This document shows, piece after piece, positions 33,398 through 41,163 of a stretch of 64,000 bases of DNA. Made by a program: the position numbers and the translations under genes. The notes beneath the pieces were generated by a model. It made no database searches, had not been told where the DNA came from, and saw only the letters and a list, made by a program, of their open reading frames with translations. This DNA is from CAKZNE01 sp040222435 (lineage in GTDB: Bacteria > Bacteroidota > Bacteroidia > Flavobacteriales > Schleiferiaceae). The stretch spans positions 2,356,001-2,420,000 of the forward strand of contig OZ243107.1 in assembly GCA_965212245.1 (NCBI GenBank). Direction: 5' to 3'. Each line of letters begins with the position of its first letter. Position 1 is the stretch's first letter.

Positions 33398-34261
33398 ATG
33401 CCCGATTACCCCGTTTTTGATGTTAACGTATTGCTGGAAACACTTGCTAAAGAGGCCGGAGTTCCAAAATTAGATAAAGGTGGTTTGGATATCCTTAGCC
33501 GTCAGTTACGAGCTAAGGGAAACCCTTACGATGTAAAAATATCAGCCCGGTACTTGAAAGAGCGCTTGTGTGACCGGTTACAACAAGCAGTAGATGATGA
33601 TCAGCCGCTCATTGATCTCAGCCAGGCCTATATAGATAGTATCAGCCATTTTCTGGGCTTCAACAGCTTTACGGCTTTTCAAAAAGCCCAGAATAGCCTG
33701 CAGCAGTGGCTACCGGGTGTTCAATCCCCAAAACCGGAAGATCGGAAAATACTGGTCATTCACGGTGGAAAAGACCGGAATCAGCCGGAAGAGATAAAGC
33801 GGCTGACCGAACAGATAGAGGTACCAGTGATATGGATAAGCATGGAGGGTAAAGAAGAGATCCGGCAGCAAATATCAGATGCCTCCTTAGTGCTTTGTGC
33901 TTTAGGTGACCTGAAGGACCTGGATCGAATCGAAAGTTTTTTACCAGGCGAAACTCACACTAATCCCCCTCCCGTTTTTCTTTATAGTCTAGGCGGTAAT
34001 GCATCCCTGGAAAAAAGCCTGCCCGTGCGATGGCAGGAGAAGCCTTTACTGAACAGGCCCCGTTTAAATATGGTCTTAACTCTCTTTGAAGTCGGGTTAG
34101 AAGATAAAAAAGATAGGGAATCGGAACCCACCATAGGACCTACAGGTCCCCACTTAAAAAACTCAGGAGCTATTGTTGGAGGGAAACACAAATTCAAGGG
34201 TAAATACCAGAATGTGGGCACTATGAACATTACCATCAACAAGAATAAGCCTAAACCCTGA
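33398..34261 (+). CDS. Predicted signalling protein: N-terminal helical domain, Rossmann/TIR-like domain, C-terminal oligomerisation-type tag
   Basis: A 287-residue cytosolic protein that I cannot assign to a named family. Residues 1-105 are helical and end in YIDSISHFLGFNSFTAFQKA, similar to the GFxSxxAF element common in Bacteroidota regulatory adaptors. Residues about 113-230 alternate strand and helix (DRKILVIHGGKD, VPVIWISMEG, DASLVLCALGD, PPVFLYSLGG) like TIR or nucleotide-binding folds, but no catalytic Glu can be placed. The last 31 residues are Gly/Asn/Lys rich, and residues 265-280 (KFKGKYQNVGTMNITI) recur almost unchanged at the start of the membrane protein at 34780. First gene of the accessory cluster. 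Confidence 0.7.
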   Translation: MPDYPVFDVNVLLETLAKEAGVPKLDKGGLDILSRQLRAKGNPYDVKISARYLKERLCDRLQQAVDDDQPLIDLSQAYIDSISHFLGFNSFTAFQKAQNSLQQWLPGVQSPKPEDRKILVIHGGKDRNQPEEIKRLTEQIEVPVIWISMEGKEEIRQQISDASLVLCALGDLKDLDRIESFLPGETHTNPPPVFLYSLGGNASLEKSLPVRWQEKPLLNRPRLNMVLTLFEVGLEDKKDRESEPTIGPTGPHLKNSGAIVGGKHKFKGKYQNVGTMNITINKNKPKP

Positions 34262-34266
34262 GTTCA

Positions 34267-34758
34267 TTGCTTAAATCCGGATTCACATTAAAAGCTATTC
34301 TATGTATACCACTTATGGTGCTGTACTCCTGTAATGCCCCGCTACCATCTGAAGAAAAGCAGTGGCACCCACAAGAAGACTTTGCAACCGCAGGAGGTAA
34401 TGCAGCCACGAAAAAGCCACCTGCCATAAGGGTACACCTTGAACATAAGGAGTTTTACAGTGATGCCTGGCACGACTACCTCATTTTTGACTTTGTTTTA
34501 CACAACCAGTCTGAAAAGGATATACGTGCTCTGAAGGGGCACGTGATATTTTCTAACATTTTTGGTGAGGAGCTCCACCGGCTAGCACTCAGCTGTGAAC
34601 GTACCATACCCGTCTGTGAGAAAATACGCCATAAGGTTAAAATGACTTACCGGCCCTATATGGAAAAAGATGTGGTACTGAAAGAGAGAAGTCTGGAAGG
34701 TTTACAGGTACAGTGGGTCCCGGAACGGATCATTTTTACGGATAACTCTACACTATAA
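34267..34758 (+). CDS. Small lipoprotein of unknown function
   Basis: A 163-residue predicted lipoprotein with lipobox VLYSC (Cys22) after a hydrophobic stretch. The start must be the TTG at 34267, because the first in-frame ATG (34318) would remove most of the signal peptide. The mature protein has beta-strand pairs (IRVHLEHKEFYSDAWHDYLI, RALKGHVIFSNIFGEELHRL) like an Ig or immunoglobulin-type domain for exported Bacteroidota proteins; the two Cys in LSCERTIPVCEK could form a disulfide. It sits six bases after the TIR-like gene and before the tagged membrane protein. Confidence 0.7.
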   Translation: MLKSGFTLKAILCIPLMVLYSCNAPLPSEEKQWHPQEDFATAGGNAATKKPPAIRVHLEHKEFYSDAWHDYLIFDFVLHNQSEKDIRALKGHVIFSNIFGEELHRLALSCERTIPVCEKIRHKVKMTYRPYMEKDVVLKERSLEGLQVQWVPERIIFTDNSTL

Positions 34759-34779
34759 AGAACGAACCTAAAATGATCT

Positions 34780-36054
34780 ATGACTTCGAATAAATACAAA
34801 GGTAAATACCAGTCTATAGGCGGTAATGTCAATATTTCCCGGCAACAGAAGAATGCCGGTGCTCAATATTCTTTTTGGGCAGGTATTGGTATGATCTTGT
34901 TCATATTGCTATGGAGCATTATAGTTCCATGTCCCTCAAACAGCCAGCTCGGTATTTTTCGTATAATCCTGCCGCTTGCGTTAGCCAGCCTTGCTGCTTC
35001 CCTGCCACAGTTTTTTCGTGTAAGCCTTTCGGGCATTGTGAAATTCGGGGCGGGCCTCGGTGTCTTCATGGTGGTTTATTTTTTCAATCCTGCTCCTATG
35101 GTAATTAAAGATACGTGCGATGAAGATCAGTACTTAAAAGGCAAAGTGCTGTATGCAGGAACTCCTTTAAGGGGAGCCGAGGTAAACGTGACCGCCTTGA
35201 ATAAAACCGATTTTACCGATGGCAACGGCTGTTTTAACCTGGCATACCGTGGAGATTTAAAAGCCCCTCTTATTATTCAACTGAGATATAAGAGTATCGA
35301 CACCCTTGTAGCGGTTCAGGAATACGGAGATAAAGAGGTCATTCAGATCCATATAAAAGATACGATACCAACTTTTTCTCTTTCTATAGCCTCGGGTTTG
35401 GTGGAGGAGTACCTGGAGAGGCAACAAAAGAAACTGGAGACCATGCACCTGGGGTTCCTATTAAAACACGGGGGTAAAAAAAAAGCCTTTAAAGATCTTT
35501 GCCGGGTCTATAAATATCATGAAGAGCTATGCGATAGTGAAAGAAACGAAGTGTTTTTCGAAAATGGATTTGATCAACTCTCTACGCAAAAAGCCCTGGT
35601 ACAGGCACGTATCCCCATTAAACCACTCAATCCTTATGGAGCCTATTATCTCAACAATTATGAAGCCTACCTGTATCAACTCGACTCCTCAAGAACAAAC
35701 ACCAAGCGTTTCTGCAACATCCACTTTGCCTTGCTGAACCTGGATAAAACCAGGTATCAGGTTGAAGACATAGACAAGCTGGCCGATAACCAATGGCTGA
35801 TGAAAGTCTCATTTAGGGATAACATTCGCTTTGTGCGTACTCTCGCCCATTTCAATAGTGAGCAAAGTAAAAAAGTGATCCCTGAATATGCAGATAGCGG
35901 TAAGGAGTTGAAAAGCATTCATTCCGGAGCCCGGTACAGAAAGGTTTCGGGGGGAAGGAAAGAACAGGCTACTTACTACGTGGGCGTGCGTCCCTTTGAA
36001 GAATTTGTGGCGATTTATGCTAACGGCCGCTGGCAAATCGCTGGCACCCGTTAA
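34780..36054 (+). CDS. Membrane protein with N-terminal tag, three membrane segments and a carboxypeptidase-regulatory-like domain
   Basis: A 424-residue protein without a cleaved signal. Residues 5-20 (KYKGKYQSIGGNVNIS) match the C-terminal tag of the protein at 33398. Hydrophobic segments at about 32-49 (FWAGIGMILFILLWSIIV), 60-78 and 88-105 follow. Residues about 115-190 read as a CarboxypepD_reg-like fold (LKGKVLYAGTPLRGAEVNVT, FTDGNGCFNL). The remaining 230 residues are soluble and of unknown fold, with a tail that includes YVGVRPFEEFVAIYANGRWQ. Topology with a cytoplasmic tag would let it meet the tagged cytosolic protein. Confidence 0.7.
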   Translation: MTSNKYKGKYQSIGGNVNISRQQKNAGAQYSFWAGIGMILFILLWSIIVPCPSNSQLGIFRIILPLALASLAASLPQFFRVSLSGIVKFGAGLGVFMVVYFFNPAPMVIKDTCDEDQYLKGKVLYAGTPLRGAEVNVTALNKTDFTDGNGCFNLAYRGDLKAPLIIQLRYKSIDTLVAVQEYGDKEVIQIHIKDTIPTFSLSIASGLVEEYLERQQKKLETMHLGFLLKHGGKKKAFKDLCRVYKYHEELCDSERNEVFFENGFDQLSTQKALVQARIPIKPLNPYGAYYLNNYEAYLYQLDSSRTNTKRFCNIHFALLNLDKTRYQVEDIDKLADNQWLMKVSFRDNIRFVRTLAHFNSEQSKKVIPEYADSGKELKSIHSGARYRKVSGGRKEQATYYVGVRPFEEFVAIYANGRWQIAGTR

Positions 36055-36161
36055 AGGCATTTTGTTTTCGTTCGGAAACAAAATGCATCCTTTGGGAAAG
36101 AAGCACCATACTATAGGTGCCACCATCTTTTTCTTCGTAATCGAAATAAATCTGTAATAGC

Positions 36162-36653
36162 ATGAAGAAGTTTTTTTTAGTGGCAGTGGGTATGGTATTG
36201 ATCCTGACCTCCTGTGAAAAGGAAGTGATCATTGAAGGTCCACCCGGACCGCAGGGAGAGGCAGGAAATGCTAATATCAGATCGGGAACTTACCAGGTTG
36301 CTGAGTGGCTATACGATGAACCACATTATTTAGGCGAAATAGAAGTGTCTTTTATTACTGAGGATGTTATTACTAATGGAGCAGTACTTGTGTACGCTAA
36401 AACATCTGAAAACTCATATTCTCAGCTTCCTCTAACTTTTTTTCAGTATCCGGATTATTCTACCACTATTGAAGTTGTGAGTGCTCCAGGTAGGATAGGT
36501 GTTTATTGGTTTGATTCTAACTTCACACAGCCGGGAGTTCCCTTTATCAATAACTTCAAAATAATAGCTATGGAATCCTCCGAATTCCTGACTAAATCAG
36601 ATATTGATCTAACGGATTATGAAGGATTAAAAGAAGTTTTTAATCTTAATTAA
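36162..36653 (+). CDS. Lipoprotein with a short collagen-like segment
   Basis: A 163-residue lipoprotein: signal MKKFFLVAVGMVLILTSC with lipobox, then EGPPGPQGEAGNANI, a brief Gly-X-Y stretch typical of a common Bacteroidota lipoprotein family, and a beta-rich C-terminal domain. The collagen-like part is too short to form a stable triple helix alone. Single gene with a 107-bp upstream spacer. Function unknown. Confidence 0.8.
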   Translation: MKKFFLVAVGMVLILTSCEKEVIIEGPPGPQGEAGNANIRSGTYQVAEWLYDEPHYLGEIEVSFITEDVITNGAVLVYAKTSENSYSQLPLTFFQYPDYSTTIEVVSAPGRIGVYWFDSNFTQPGVPFINNFKIIAMESSEFLTKSDIDLTDYEGLKEVFNLN

Positions 36654-36680
36654 AAAAATTGTTTTAGAAAACTATTCATA

Positions 36681-37142
36681 ATGAAGAATATAATTATATC
36701 GATTTTAATAGGCTTGGTGTTAGGAGTGATAGGCTTCTATAGCGGTTATAAAAAAGGTTATCAGTCGGCTGAAAACGTGCAGATGTTTAGGAGTGTTGAT
36801 GAAATTAAGGTTGAGCTTAAAGCACGAGAGGAGGAAGACATCTCTTCTTACTTGAAAGGAAAAGCGAGTATTAAAAAGATTGATGAAGGGTCTTGGTTCA
36901 AATCAAAATATGTTCAATACTTCAGTGGTCAACTTACTAACTCTGCCACATTGGCCTCAGCCAAAGATGTGATATTAAATATTGATTTCTTTTCCAAGAC
37001 AGGTTCAAAAATGGGTCACCAGAAAATTACAATTTATGAATTCGTAGAGCCAGGAAAAACAATTGAATTCAAGGAGAGGATAAACGTGCCCGGAAAGGTG
37101 GAGGATTTTAAATTTCAAATAATCGAAGTTAAATCAGAATAG
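36681..37142 (+). CDS. Single-pass membrane protein of unknown function
   Basis: A 153-residue protein with one N-terminal membrane segment (IIISILIGLVLGVIGFYSGY) that is not followed by a clear cleavage site. A charged coiled-coil-like stretch (VDEIKVELKAREEEDISSYL) leads into a beta-rich domain (VILNIDFFSKTGSKMGHQKI, FKERINVPGKVEDFKFQIIE) resembling exported Ig-like FxLYD-type domains. It starts 28 bases after the preceding stop, in the same direction. No named family recognised. Confidence 0.65.
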   Translation: MKNIIISILIGLVLGVIGFYSGYKKGYQSAENVQMFRSVDEIKVELKAREEEDISSYLKGKASIKKIDEGSWFKSKYVQYFSGQLTNSATLASAKDVILNIDFFSKTGSKMGHQKITIYEFVEPGKTIEFKERINVPGKVEDFKFQIIEVKSE

Positions 37143-37216
37143 AATACAAGCACAGATAGTGCTTCCCAATTTATAAGATACTGCCGATTTGCCTCTAATA
37201 GTTATGTGAGAGAACT

Positions 37217-37443
37217 ATGCGACAATCCACATTCATCCTTATTGGATTGCTGGCACATGTCTGCACTGCCTCTAAAAGCCTTCCTCCCACCGATGACCGT
37301 TATTTCCGGGGAGCCGTTCCGTGTGGTAAAGGATCTGACCAGCGCATTGGTGCCCTCTGTAATGATAGCACCTACAGTAAAGCGGTGGGTTCCGGTGCCT
37401 GCTCCTACCATGCGGGGTAAAAGTGTGGTTGTGTAAATATTAA
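37217..37443 (+). pseudogene. DUF3761-like small exported protein, frameshifted near its 3' end
   Basis: The frame from the ATG at 37217 encodes an export signal (STFILIGLLAHVCTASKS), then RIGALCNDSTYSKAVGSGAC and SYHAG before a TAA at 37418. Adding one G in the GGGG run (37414-37417) restores VKVWLCKY and a stop at 37441-37443, exactly the ending of the paralogue at 37457 (GVDVWLCK). So one base has been lost, either truly or as an assembly error in a homopolymer. The conserved Cys and His of the domain remain, but the last Cys is lost. Confidence 0.7.
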
Positions 37444-37456
37444 AATCAATTAAACT

Positions 37457-37684
37457 ATGAAACTACATCAAAAATTAATGGCCATTCTGTGCTTTGGCGT
37501 AATGGGTCTGTTACCGGGATGTGAAAAGGAAACGACTCCCGATTATTTTGAAGGCTCCTACGAGTGTCAGAAAAATGAAACGAACCGGATAGGAGCCCTG
37601 TGCAAGGATGGCAGCAGGAGTACGTCTACCGGTGCCGGTACTTGTTCCCGGCATGGTGGTGTAGACGTATGGCTGTGCAAATAA
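37457..37684 (+). CDS. DUF3761-like small lipoprotein
   Basis: A 75-residue predicted lipoprotein: signal peptide ILCFGVMGLLPGC with lipobox, then a 50-residue Cys/His-rich domain NRIGALCKDGSRSTSTGAGT, CSRHGG and VDVWLCK. The pattern C-x-D-G-S...G-x-G-x-C-S-x-H-G-G-V belongs to DUF3761-type domains. Its upstream neighbour is the frameshifted paralogue and a third copy of the module ends the protein at 44190. Role unknown; two or three Cys could form a disulfide or bind metal. Confidence 0.8.
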   Translation: MKLHQKLMAILCFGVMGLLPGCEKETTPDYFEGSYECQKNETNRIGALCKDGSRSTSTGAGTCSRHGGVDVWLCK

Positions 37685-37710
37685 CCTGTTGCTAAATTTT
37701 AAACCCCATA

Positions 37711-38766
37711 ATGATGGACTTACAGAATCAGATAAAAGCCCTGGCCGGCAAAATAGAAAAGCTCAAAGACCGCATTGAAACCGAAGAATCCACCAAGCAT
37801 GCCTTTGTCATGCCCTTTATCGCCCTGTTGGGTTATGATACGTATAATCCGCTTGAGGTGGTACCTGAATTTACGGCAGACCTGGGGTTAAAGAAAGGGG
37901 AGAAGGTAGACTATGCCATTTTTCAGGAGGATCAACCCATATTAATTATAGAATGTAAAAACTGGAGAGAAGACCTCAATGTACACAACTCTCAGTTATT
38001 CCGTTATTTCCACGTTACCAAAACCCGCTTCGCGCTGCTGACTAACGGTATTGAGTACCGCTTTTATACCGATCTGGAGAACACCAATAAAATGGATGAA
38101 AAGCCCTTTTTGGAATTCGATATCTGCCAGGTAAAAGAAAATACGATCCATGAAATTGCCAAATTTCATAAGTCCGGTTTTGATGTGGATAAGATCCTGA
38201 GCAACGCCAGTTCTCTGAAATATATTAAGGAATTGAAACGCCATTTAAGCAAAGAGTTCAAAGAACCCTCCCCGGATTTTGTGCGACTATTTGCCGCCCC
38301 GGTTTATACGGGCCGGCTTACCGAAAAGGTGATGGCTGAATTTACAGAGCTGGTCCAAAAAGCCGCTTCCCAGATCATTAGCGAAAAAGTGAGTGACCGC
38401 CTGAATTCCGCTTTAAATAAGGAAGCGGAAGTACGTCAGCAGGAAGAACAAGAACCGGAAGAGGAAGAAAGTAAAACAGTGACCACGGATGAAGAACTGG
38501 AAGCTTATCGCATTGTCGTAGCTATTCTCAGGCGGAAGATTCCCGTAAATCGTATTGCTATGCGGGATACTCAATCCTATTTTGGGGTGTTGCTGGATGA
38601 CAACAACCGCAAACCTCTTTGCCGTTTTCATTTTAACGGCAGTAATAACTACCTGGGCTTGCTGGATCCCGACAAAAGAGAAACCCGCCACTTACTGGAA
38701 TCGCTGGAAGATATTTACGGTTATGAGGAGCAGTTATTAGAGGCGGTGGATTACTACCAGGAATGA
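37711..38766 (+). CDS. PD-(D/E)xK nuclease domain protein, type I restriction HsdR N-terminal-like
   Basis: A 351-residue protein. Residues 1-165 match the HsdR N-terminal nuclease module: a coiled coil, then STKHAFVMPFIALLGYDTYN, KGEKVDYAIFQEDQPILIIE with Asp and the ExK core completed by CKNW, and FALLTNGIEYRFYTDLE. There is no helicase or methylase nearby, so this is a stand-alone nuclease-like protein, not a full type I system. The C-terminal 120 residues (VAILRRKIPVNRIAMRDT, FHFNGSNNYLGLL) are a separate domain of unknown type common on such proteins. Target unknown; a role in defence against foreign DNA is possible. Confidence 0.85.
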   Translation: MMDLQNQIKALAGKIEKLKDRIETEESTKHAFVMPFIALLGYDTYNPLEVVPEFTADLGLKKGEKVDYAIFQEDQPILIIECKNWREDLNVHNSQLFRYFHVTKTRFALLTNGIEYRFYTDLENTNKMDEKPFLEFDICQVKENTIHEIAKFHKSGFDVDKILSNASSLKYIKELKRHLSKEFKEPSPDFVRLFAAPVYTGRLTEKVMAEFTELVQKAASQIISEKVSDRLNSALNKEAEVRQQEEQEPEEEESKTVTTDEELEAYRIVVAILRRKIPVNRIAMRDTQSYFGVLLDDNNRKPLCRFHFNGSNNYLGLLDPDKRETRHLLESLEDIYGYEEQLLEAVDYYQE

Positions 38767-38864
38767 ATTTCTGAATCTTCGGAAGCTGTTTCTCACCCTT
38801 GGGAAGATATTCAATCCTGTAGATGGTTTAAACGAGGAATTTCACTCCAAAATTCCGGATAACT

Positions 38865-39065
38865 ATGAAAAAGTACTACGTAAACGATCGCGCCCAGGCT
38901 AATGGAGATCATGAAGTGCACCATGAAGACTGTCGCTATCTGCCTTCGGAAGCAACCTTCCTGGGCTTACACCCCAATTGCTGGTCGGCTGTGACTGTAG
39001 CTAAAGTTCATTACAAACAGGTAAATGGGTGTAGGCATTGCAGCCAAGAGTGTGATACACAATAA
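38865..39065 (+). CDS. Small Cys/His-rich protein of a widespread hypothetical family
   Basis: A 66-residue protein beginning MKKYYVNDRAQANGDHEVHH. It has a His/Asp/Cys pattern ending VNGCRHCSQECDTQ. Similar short proteins are found across many bacteria, often near mobile or stress genes; no role is established. The paired CxxC and upstream His/Cys suggest metal binding. Follows the HsdR-N gene by 98 bases. Confidence 0.8.
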   Translation: MKKYYVNDRAQANGDHEVHHEDCRYLPSEATFLGLHPNCWSAVTVAKVHYKQVNGCRHCSQECDTQ

Positions 39066-39085
39066 GGGCATTTAAGAAATAAGTT

Positions 39086-39535
39086 ATGAGAAAAGAAAGT
39101 TTTTTAGAGGGTGAAGAAGTGATCACCATTTCCAAAGGAGGGTTAGTAACTCTTACCACACATCGCATACGGTTGGAGCGAACTCATTCCGGTCAATCTT
39201 ACATTGTTTCTATGATCCTGAAAAAGATCAGCTCCATTGAAGTGAATAGCCAGAGCATACCCTTGCTGTGGATAATGGCGGCCCTGGCAGGATTAGCCAG
39301 TATATACAGTCTAATGGTGGGTAGTGTGGAGATGTTTTTACTTCTGATCGTGGTAGCCTTGATTTTCTTTATTGGGTACTATAAAAACAAAAAACATCTT
39401 ATCACTATCAAGTCTGACGGAACAGGTAAAATTCATTTTCGTACCCAAGGCTTATCTTCCATAGAAGTAATCCAATTCATAAATCAGGTTGAGAATGCTG
39501 CTTTGCAGCAGTTGAACATTGAAAGCATTAAGTAA
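39086..39535 (+). CDS. Two-segment membrane protein with a bacterial PH-like fold
   Basis: A 149-residue protein. The soluble part is split around two adjacent membrane segments at about 58-92 (IPLLWIMAALAGLASIYSLM and MFLLLIVVALIFFIGYY). The strands GLVTLTTHRIRLERTHSGQS and KKISSIEVNSQ before them, and HLITIKSDGTGKIHFRTQG after them, have the look of a bacterial PH-type domain with its helix (SSIEVIQFINQVENAA). The C-terminal part of the protein at 45113 has a similar GRAM/PH-like sequence. Function unknown. Confidence 0.7.
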   Translation: MRKESFLEGEEVITISKGGLVTLTTHRIRLERTHSGQSYIVSMILKKISSIEVNSQSIPLLWIMAALAGLASIYSLMVGSVEMFLLLIVVALIFFIGYYKNKKHLITIKSDGTGKIHFRTQGLSSIEVIQFINQVENAALQQLNIESIK

Positions 39536-39574
39536 GCTAGCCTTATTTAAGGCCCATATCTCATTAAAATTCCC

Positions 39575-40741
39575 ATGACTTTACTAACTGATTCTGATTT
39601 TTTCGATAAGACACCATGGTGGATACTCCTGGTTGTGTTAATGTTGAACTCACTAATCCTTAGAGGGCAAAAGTTACCACCGGTAGAAGTAGCCAACCTT
39701 ACCCTAAAGGTAGGGGGGCTCTCTGCCAAGGAATTCTATTATGGTTTTGCCGAAGGCGATGAGATTCTTTTTTCATTTGAGGAGAAGAGGGGTAAGAAGG
39801 TGAAGGAAGTTGAGATTATAGAACTGCCGGGGAGTTCTAAGTTCATGGATTATAGATCCACCAAAGTGGAGCAGAAGAAAATCAAAGTCTATAAAAAAGG
39901 TATATATCGTTTTCGGTTTACCAATTCAGCTTTGGGTAAGCGTGTTTGTAAAGTGCACATTCAGAGAATTCCAGCCTCCGAAGCACTTATAGCTTTTAAT
40001 ACCGATTGGCAGTGGGAAACGCGTTACGATACTTCTTTTGTGCCGTATACGGAAGATAGTTTGGTGGGGTACGATACTGTTTACATTCAAAAGGTGAAAA
40101 AAGTATTAGTAAAAACAGATACATTATTTACTGAGCTACTAAATAAAGATGAGCGTGTTCATTCCGCTACCGCTTACGGTAAAACTCAGTACAGCTATAT
40201 CACATTTTCTCTGCCGAATAACACTTACCGCCCCAACCTTATAAATCCGTATAGATCAACGGAGGTTTTGGCTTGGTCTTACTGGATTGGAGTGGGTAAT
40301 GAGGCTTTAGAGAATTATGACAAGGCAAATAGGTCGCTCAAAGATGGAATATTAGGCATAGGAAGTATCACGGGGAATGGAGCTTTAGCGGCATTGGCGG
40401 TTAGTGGTGTTTCACTTTTCACACCGCCACCTATAGGAGACAATGTTTCTTATGAGTTAAGCTATTCTCAAAACGGACATAAAAAAATCATTGATTCGGG
40501 TAACGGTCGAGGTGCTTCAGGCCGAAATACTAGAGTTCTTCATGGGGCAATTAGCATTCAACTGTATAATGATAATTTCAAGGATGGTATCAATACAACC
40601 ATTAAAGTGATGCTAGTTCAGGTACAGAAAAAATGGGAAGACAGAGAATATACAGAAAGGAACATTAAACCCAAATACACAACACTCCACAAACAAAGGA
40701 TGATTGTTAATCATGAAGAAATTCGTGTAAACGCTGAATAA
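39575..40741 (+). CDS. Exported beta-rich protein of unknown function
   Basis: A 388-residue protein. The N-terminus has a hydrophobic segment at about 15-30 (WWILLVVLMLNSLILRGQ) that may be an uncleaved anchor or signal. Residues 33-130 look like a GOLD-like beta domain (FYYGFAEGDEILFSFEEKRG, KGIYRFRFTNSALGKRVCKV). The middle has a small-residue hydrophobic stretch (GIGSITGNGALAALAVSGVS), and the C-terminal strands are basic. Hypothetical proteins of this kind occur in other Bacteroidota. Same orientation and close spacing with its neighbours. Confidence 0.65.
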   Translation: MTLLTDSDFFDKTPWWILLVVLMLNSLILRGQKLPPVEVANLTLKVGGLSAKEFYYGFAEGDEILFSFEEKRGKKVKEVEIIELPGSSKFMDYRSTKVEQKKIKVYKKGIYRFRFTNSALGKRVCKVHIQRIPASEALIAFNTDWQWETRYDTSFVPYTEDSLVGYDTVYIQKVKKVLVKTDTLFTELLNKDERVHSATAYGKTQYSYITFSLPNNTYRPNLINPYRSTEVLAWSYWIGVGNEALENYDKANRSLKDGILGIGSITGNGALAALAVSGVSLFTPPPIGDNVSYELSYSQNGHKKIIDSGNGRGASGRNTRVLHGAISIQLYNDNFKDGINTTIKVMLVQVQKKWEDREYTERNIKPKYTTLHKQRMIVNHEEIRVNAE

Positions 40742-40763
40742 AAAAAACCTCTAAAACCAAACC

Positions 40764-41156
40764 ATGAACATCACTTCAGAAGTAAAAGGGCATTTTTTAC
40801 GCCTGTATCAAATGGCCATGACCGATGGTAATTTTTCCAAAGCGGAGTGGAAAATGCTGTATGAATTTGCCCGGGAACGCGGCATCTCACAACCCGAACT
40901 GGACCAGGTGCTTTTGTCACCTGCGGACCATATTGGTATCCCCGAAGCTATAGAAACCCGCGTAGAGTACCTCTATGATCTTACCCGCATGATATGGGCG
41001 GATGGAGAGGTGACGCCCGATGAACGGGAAACTCTTATTAAATACATCCGAAAATTCCGGTTTGAAGACGATACCGTGGTGCCATTGGCGGATTACTTTA
41101 TCCAAAAGGTGAAGAATGGTATCAGTAAAGAAGACCTTTTACTCGAACTTAAATAG
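40764..41156 (+). CDS. TerB-like domain protein
   Basis: A 130-residue all-helical protein with the TerB/DjlA N-terminal-like fold: LYQMAMTDGNFSKAEWKMLY carries the acidic loop DG.FS..E, and LTRMIWADGEVTPDERETLI repeats it as ADG.VT.DE. These acidic loops bind metal in TerB-type proteins; the family appears in tellurite, phage and chemical stress modules with membrane partners. Eight bases before the coiled-coil membrane protein, so likely co-expressed. A second, larger TerB-like protein ends the cluster at 45113. Confidence 0.82.
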   Translation: MNITSEVKGHFLRLYQMAMTDGNFSKAEWKMLYEFARERGISQPELDQVLLSPADHIGIPEAIETRVEYLYDLTRMIWADGEVTPDERETLIKYIRKFRFEDDTVVPLADYFIQKVKNGISKEDLLLELK

Positions 41157-41163
41157 AAGCAGT

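Noticed and set aside
37206..37436. 76-codon frame overlapping the frameshifted DUF3761-like gene
   Set aside because: Only its tail is explained by the paralogue; the alternative frame carries the signal peptide and conserved Cys/His residues.
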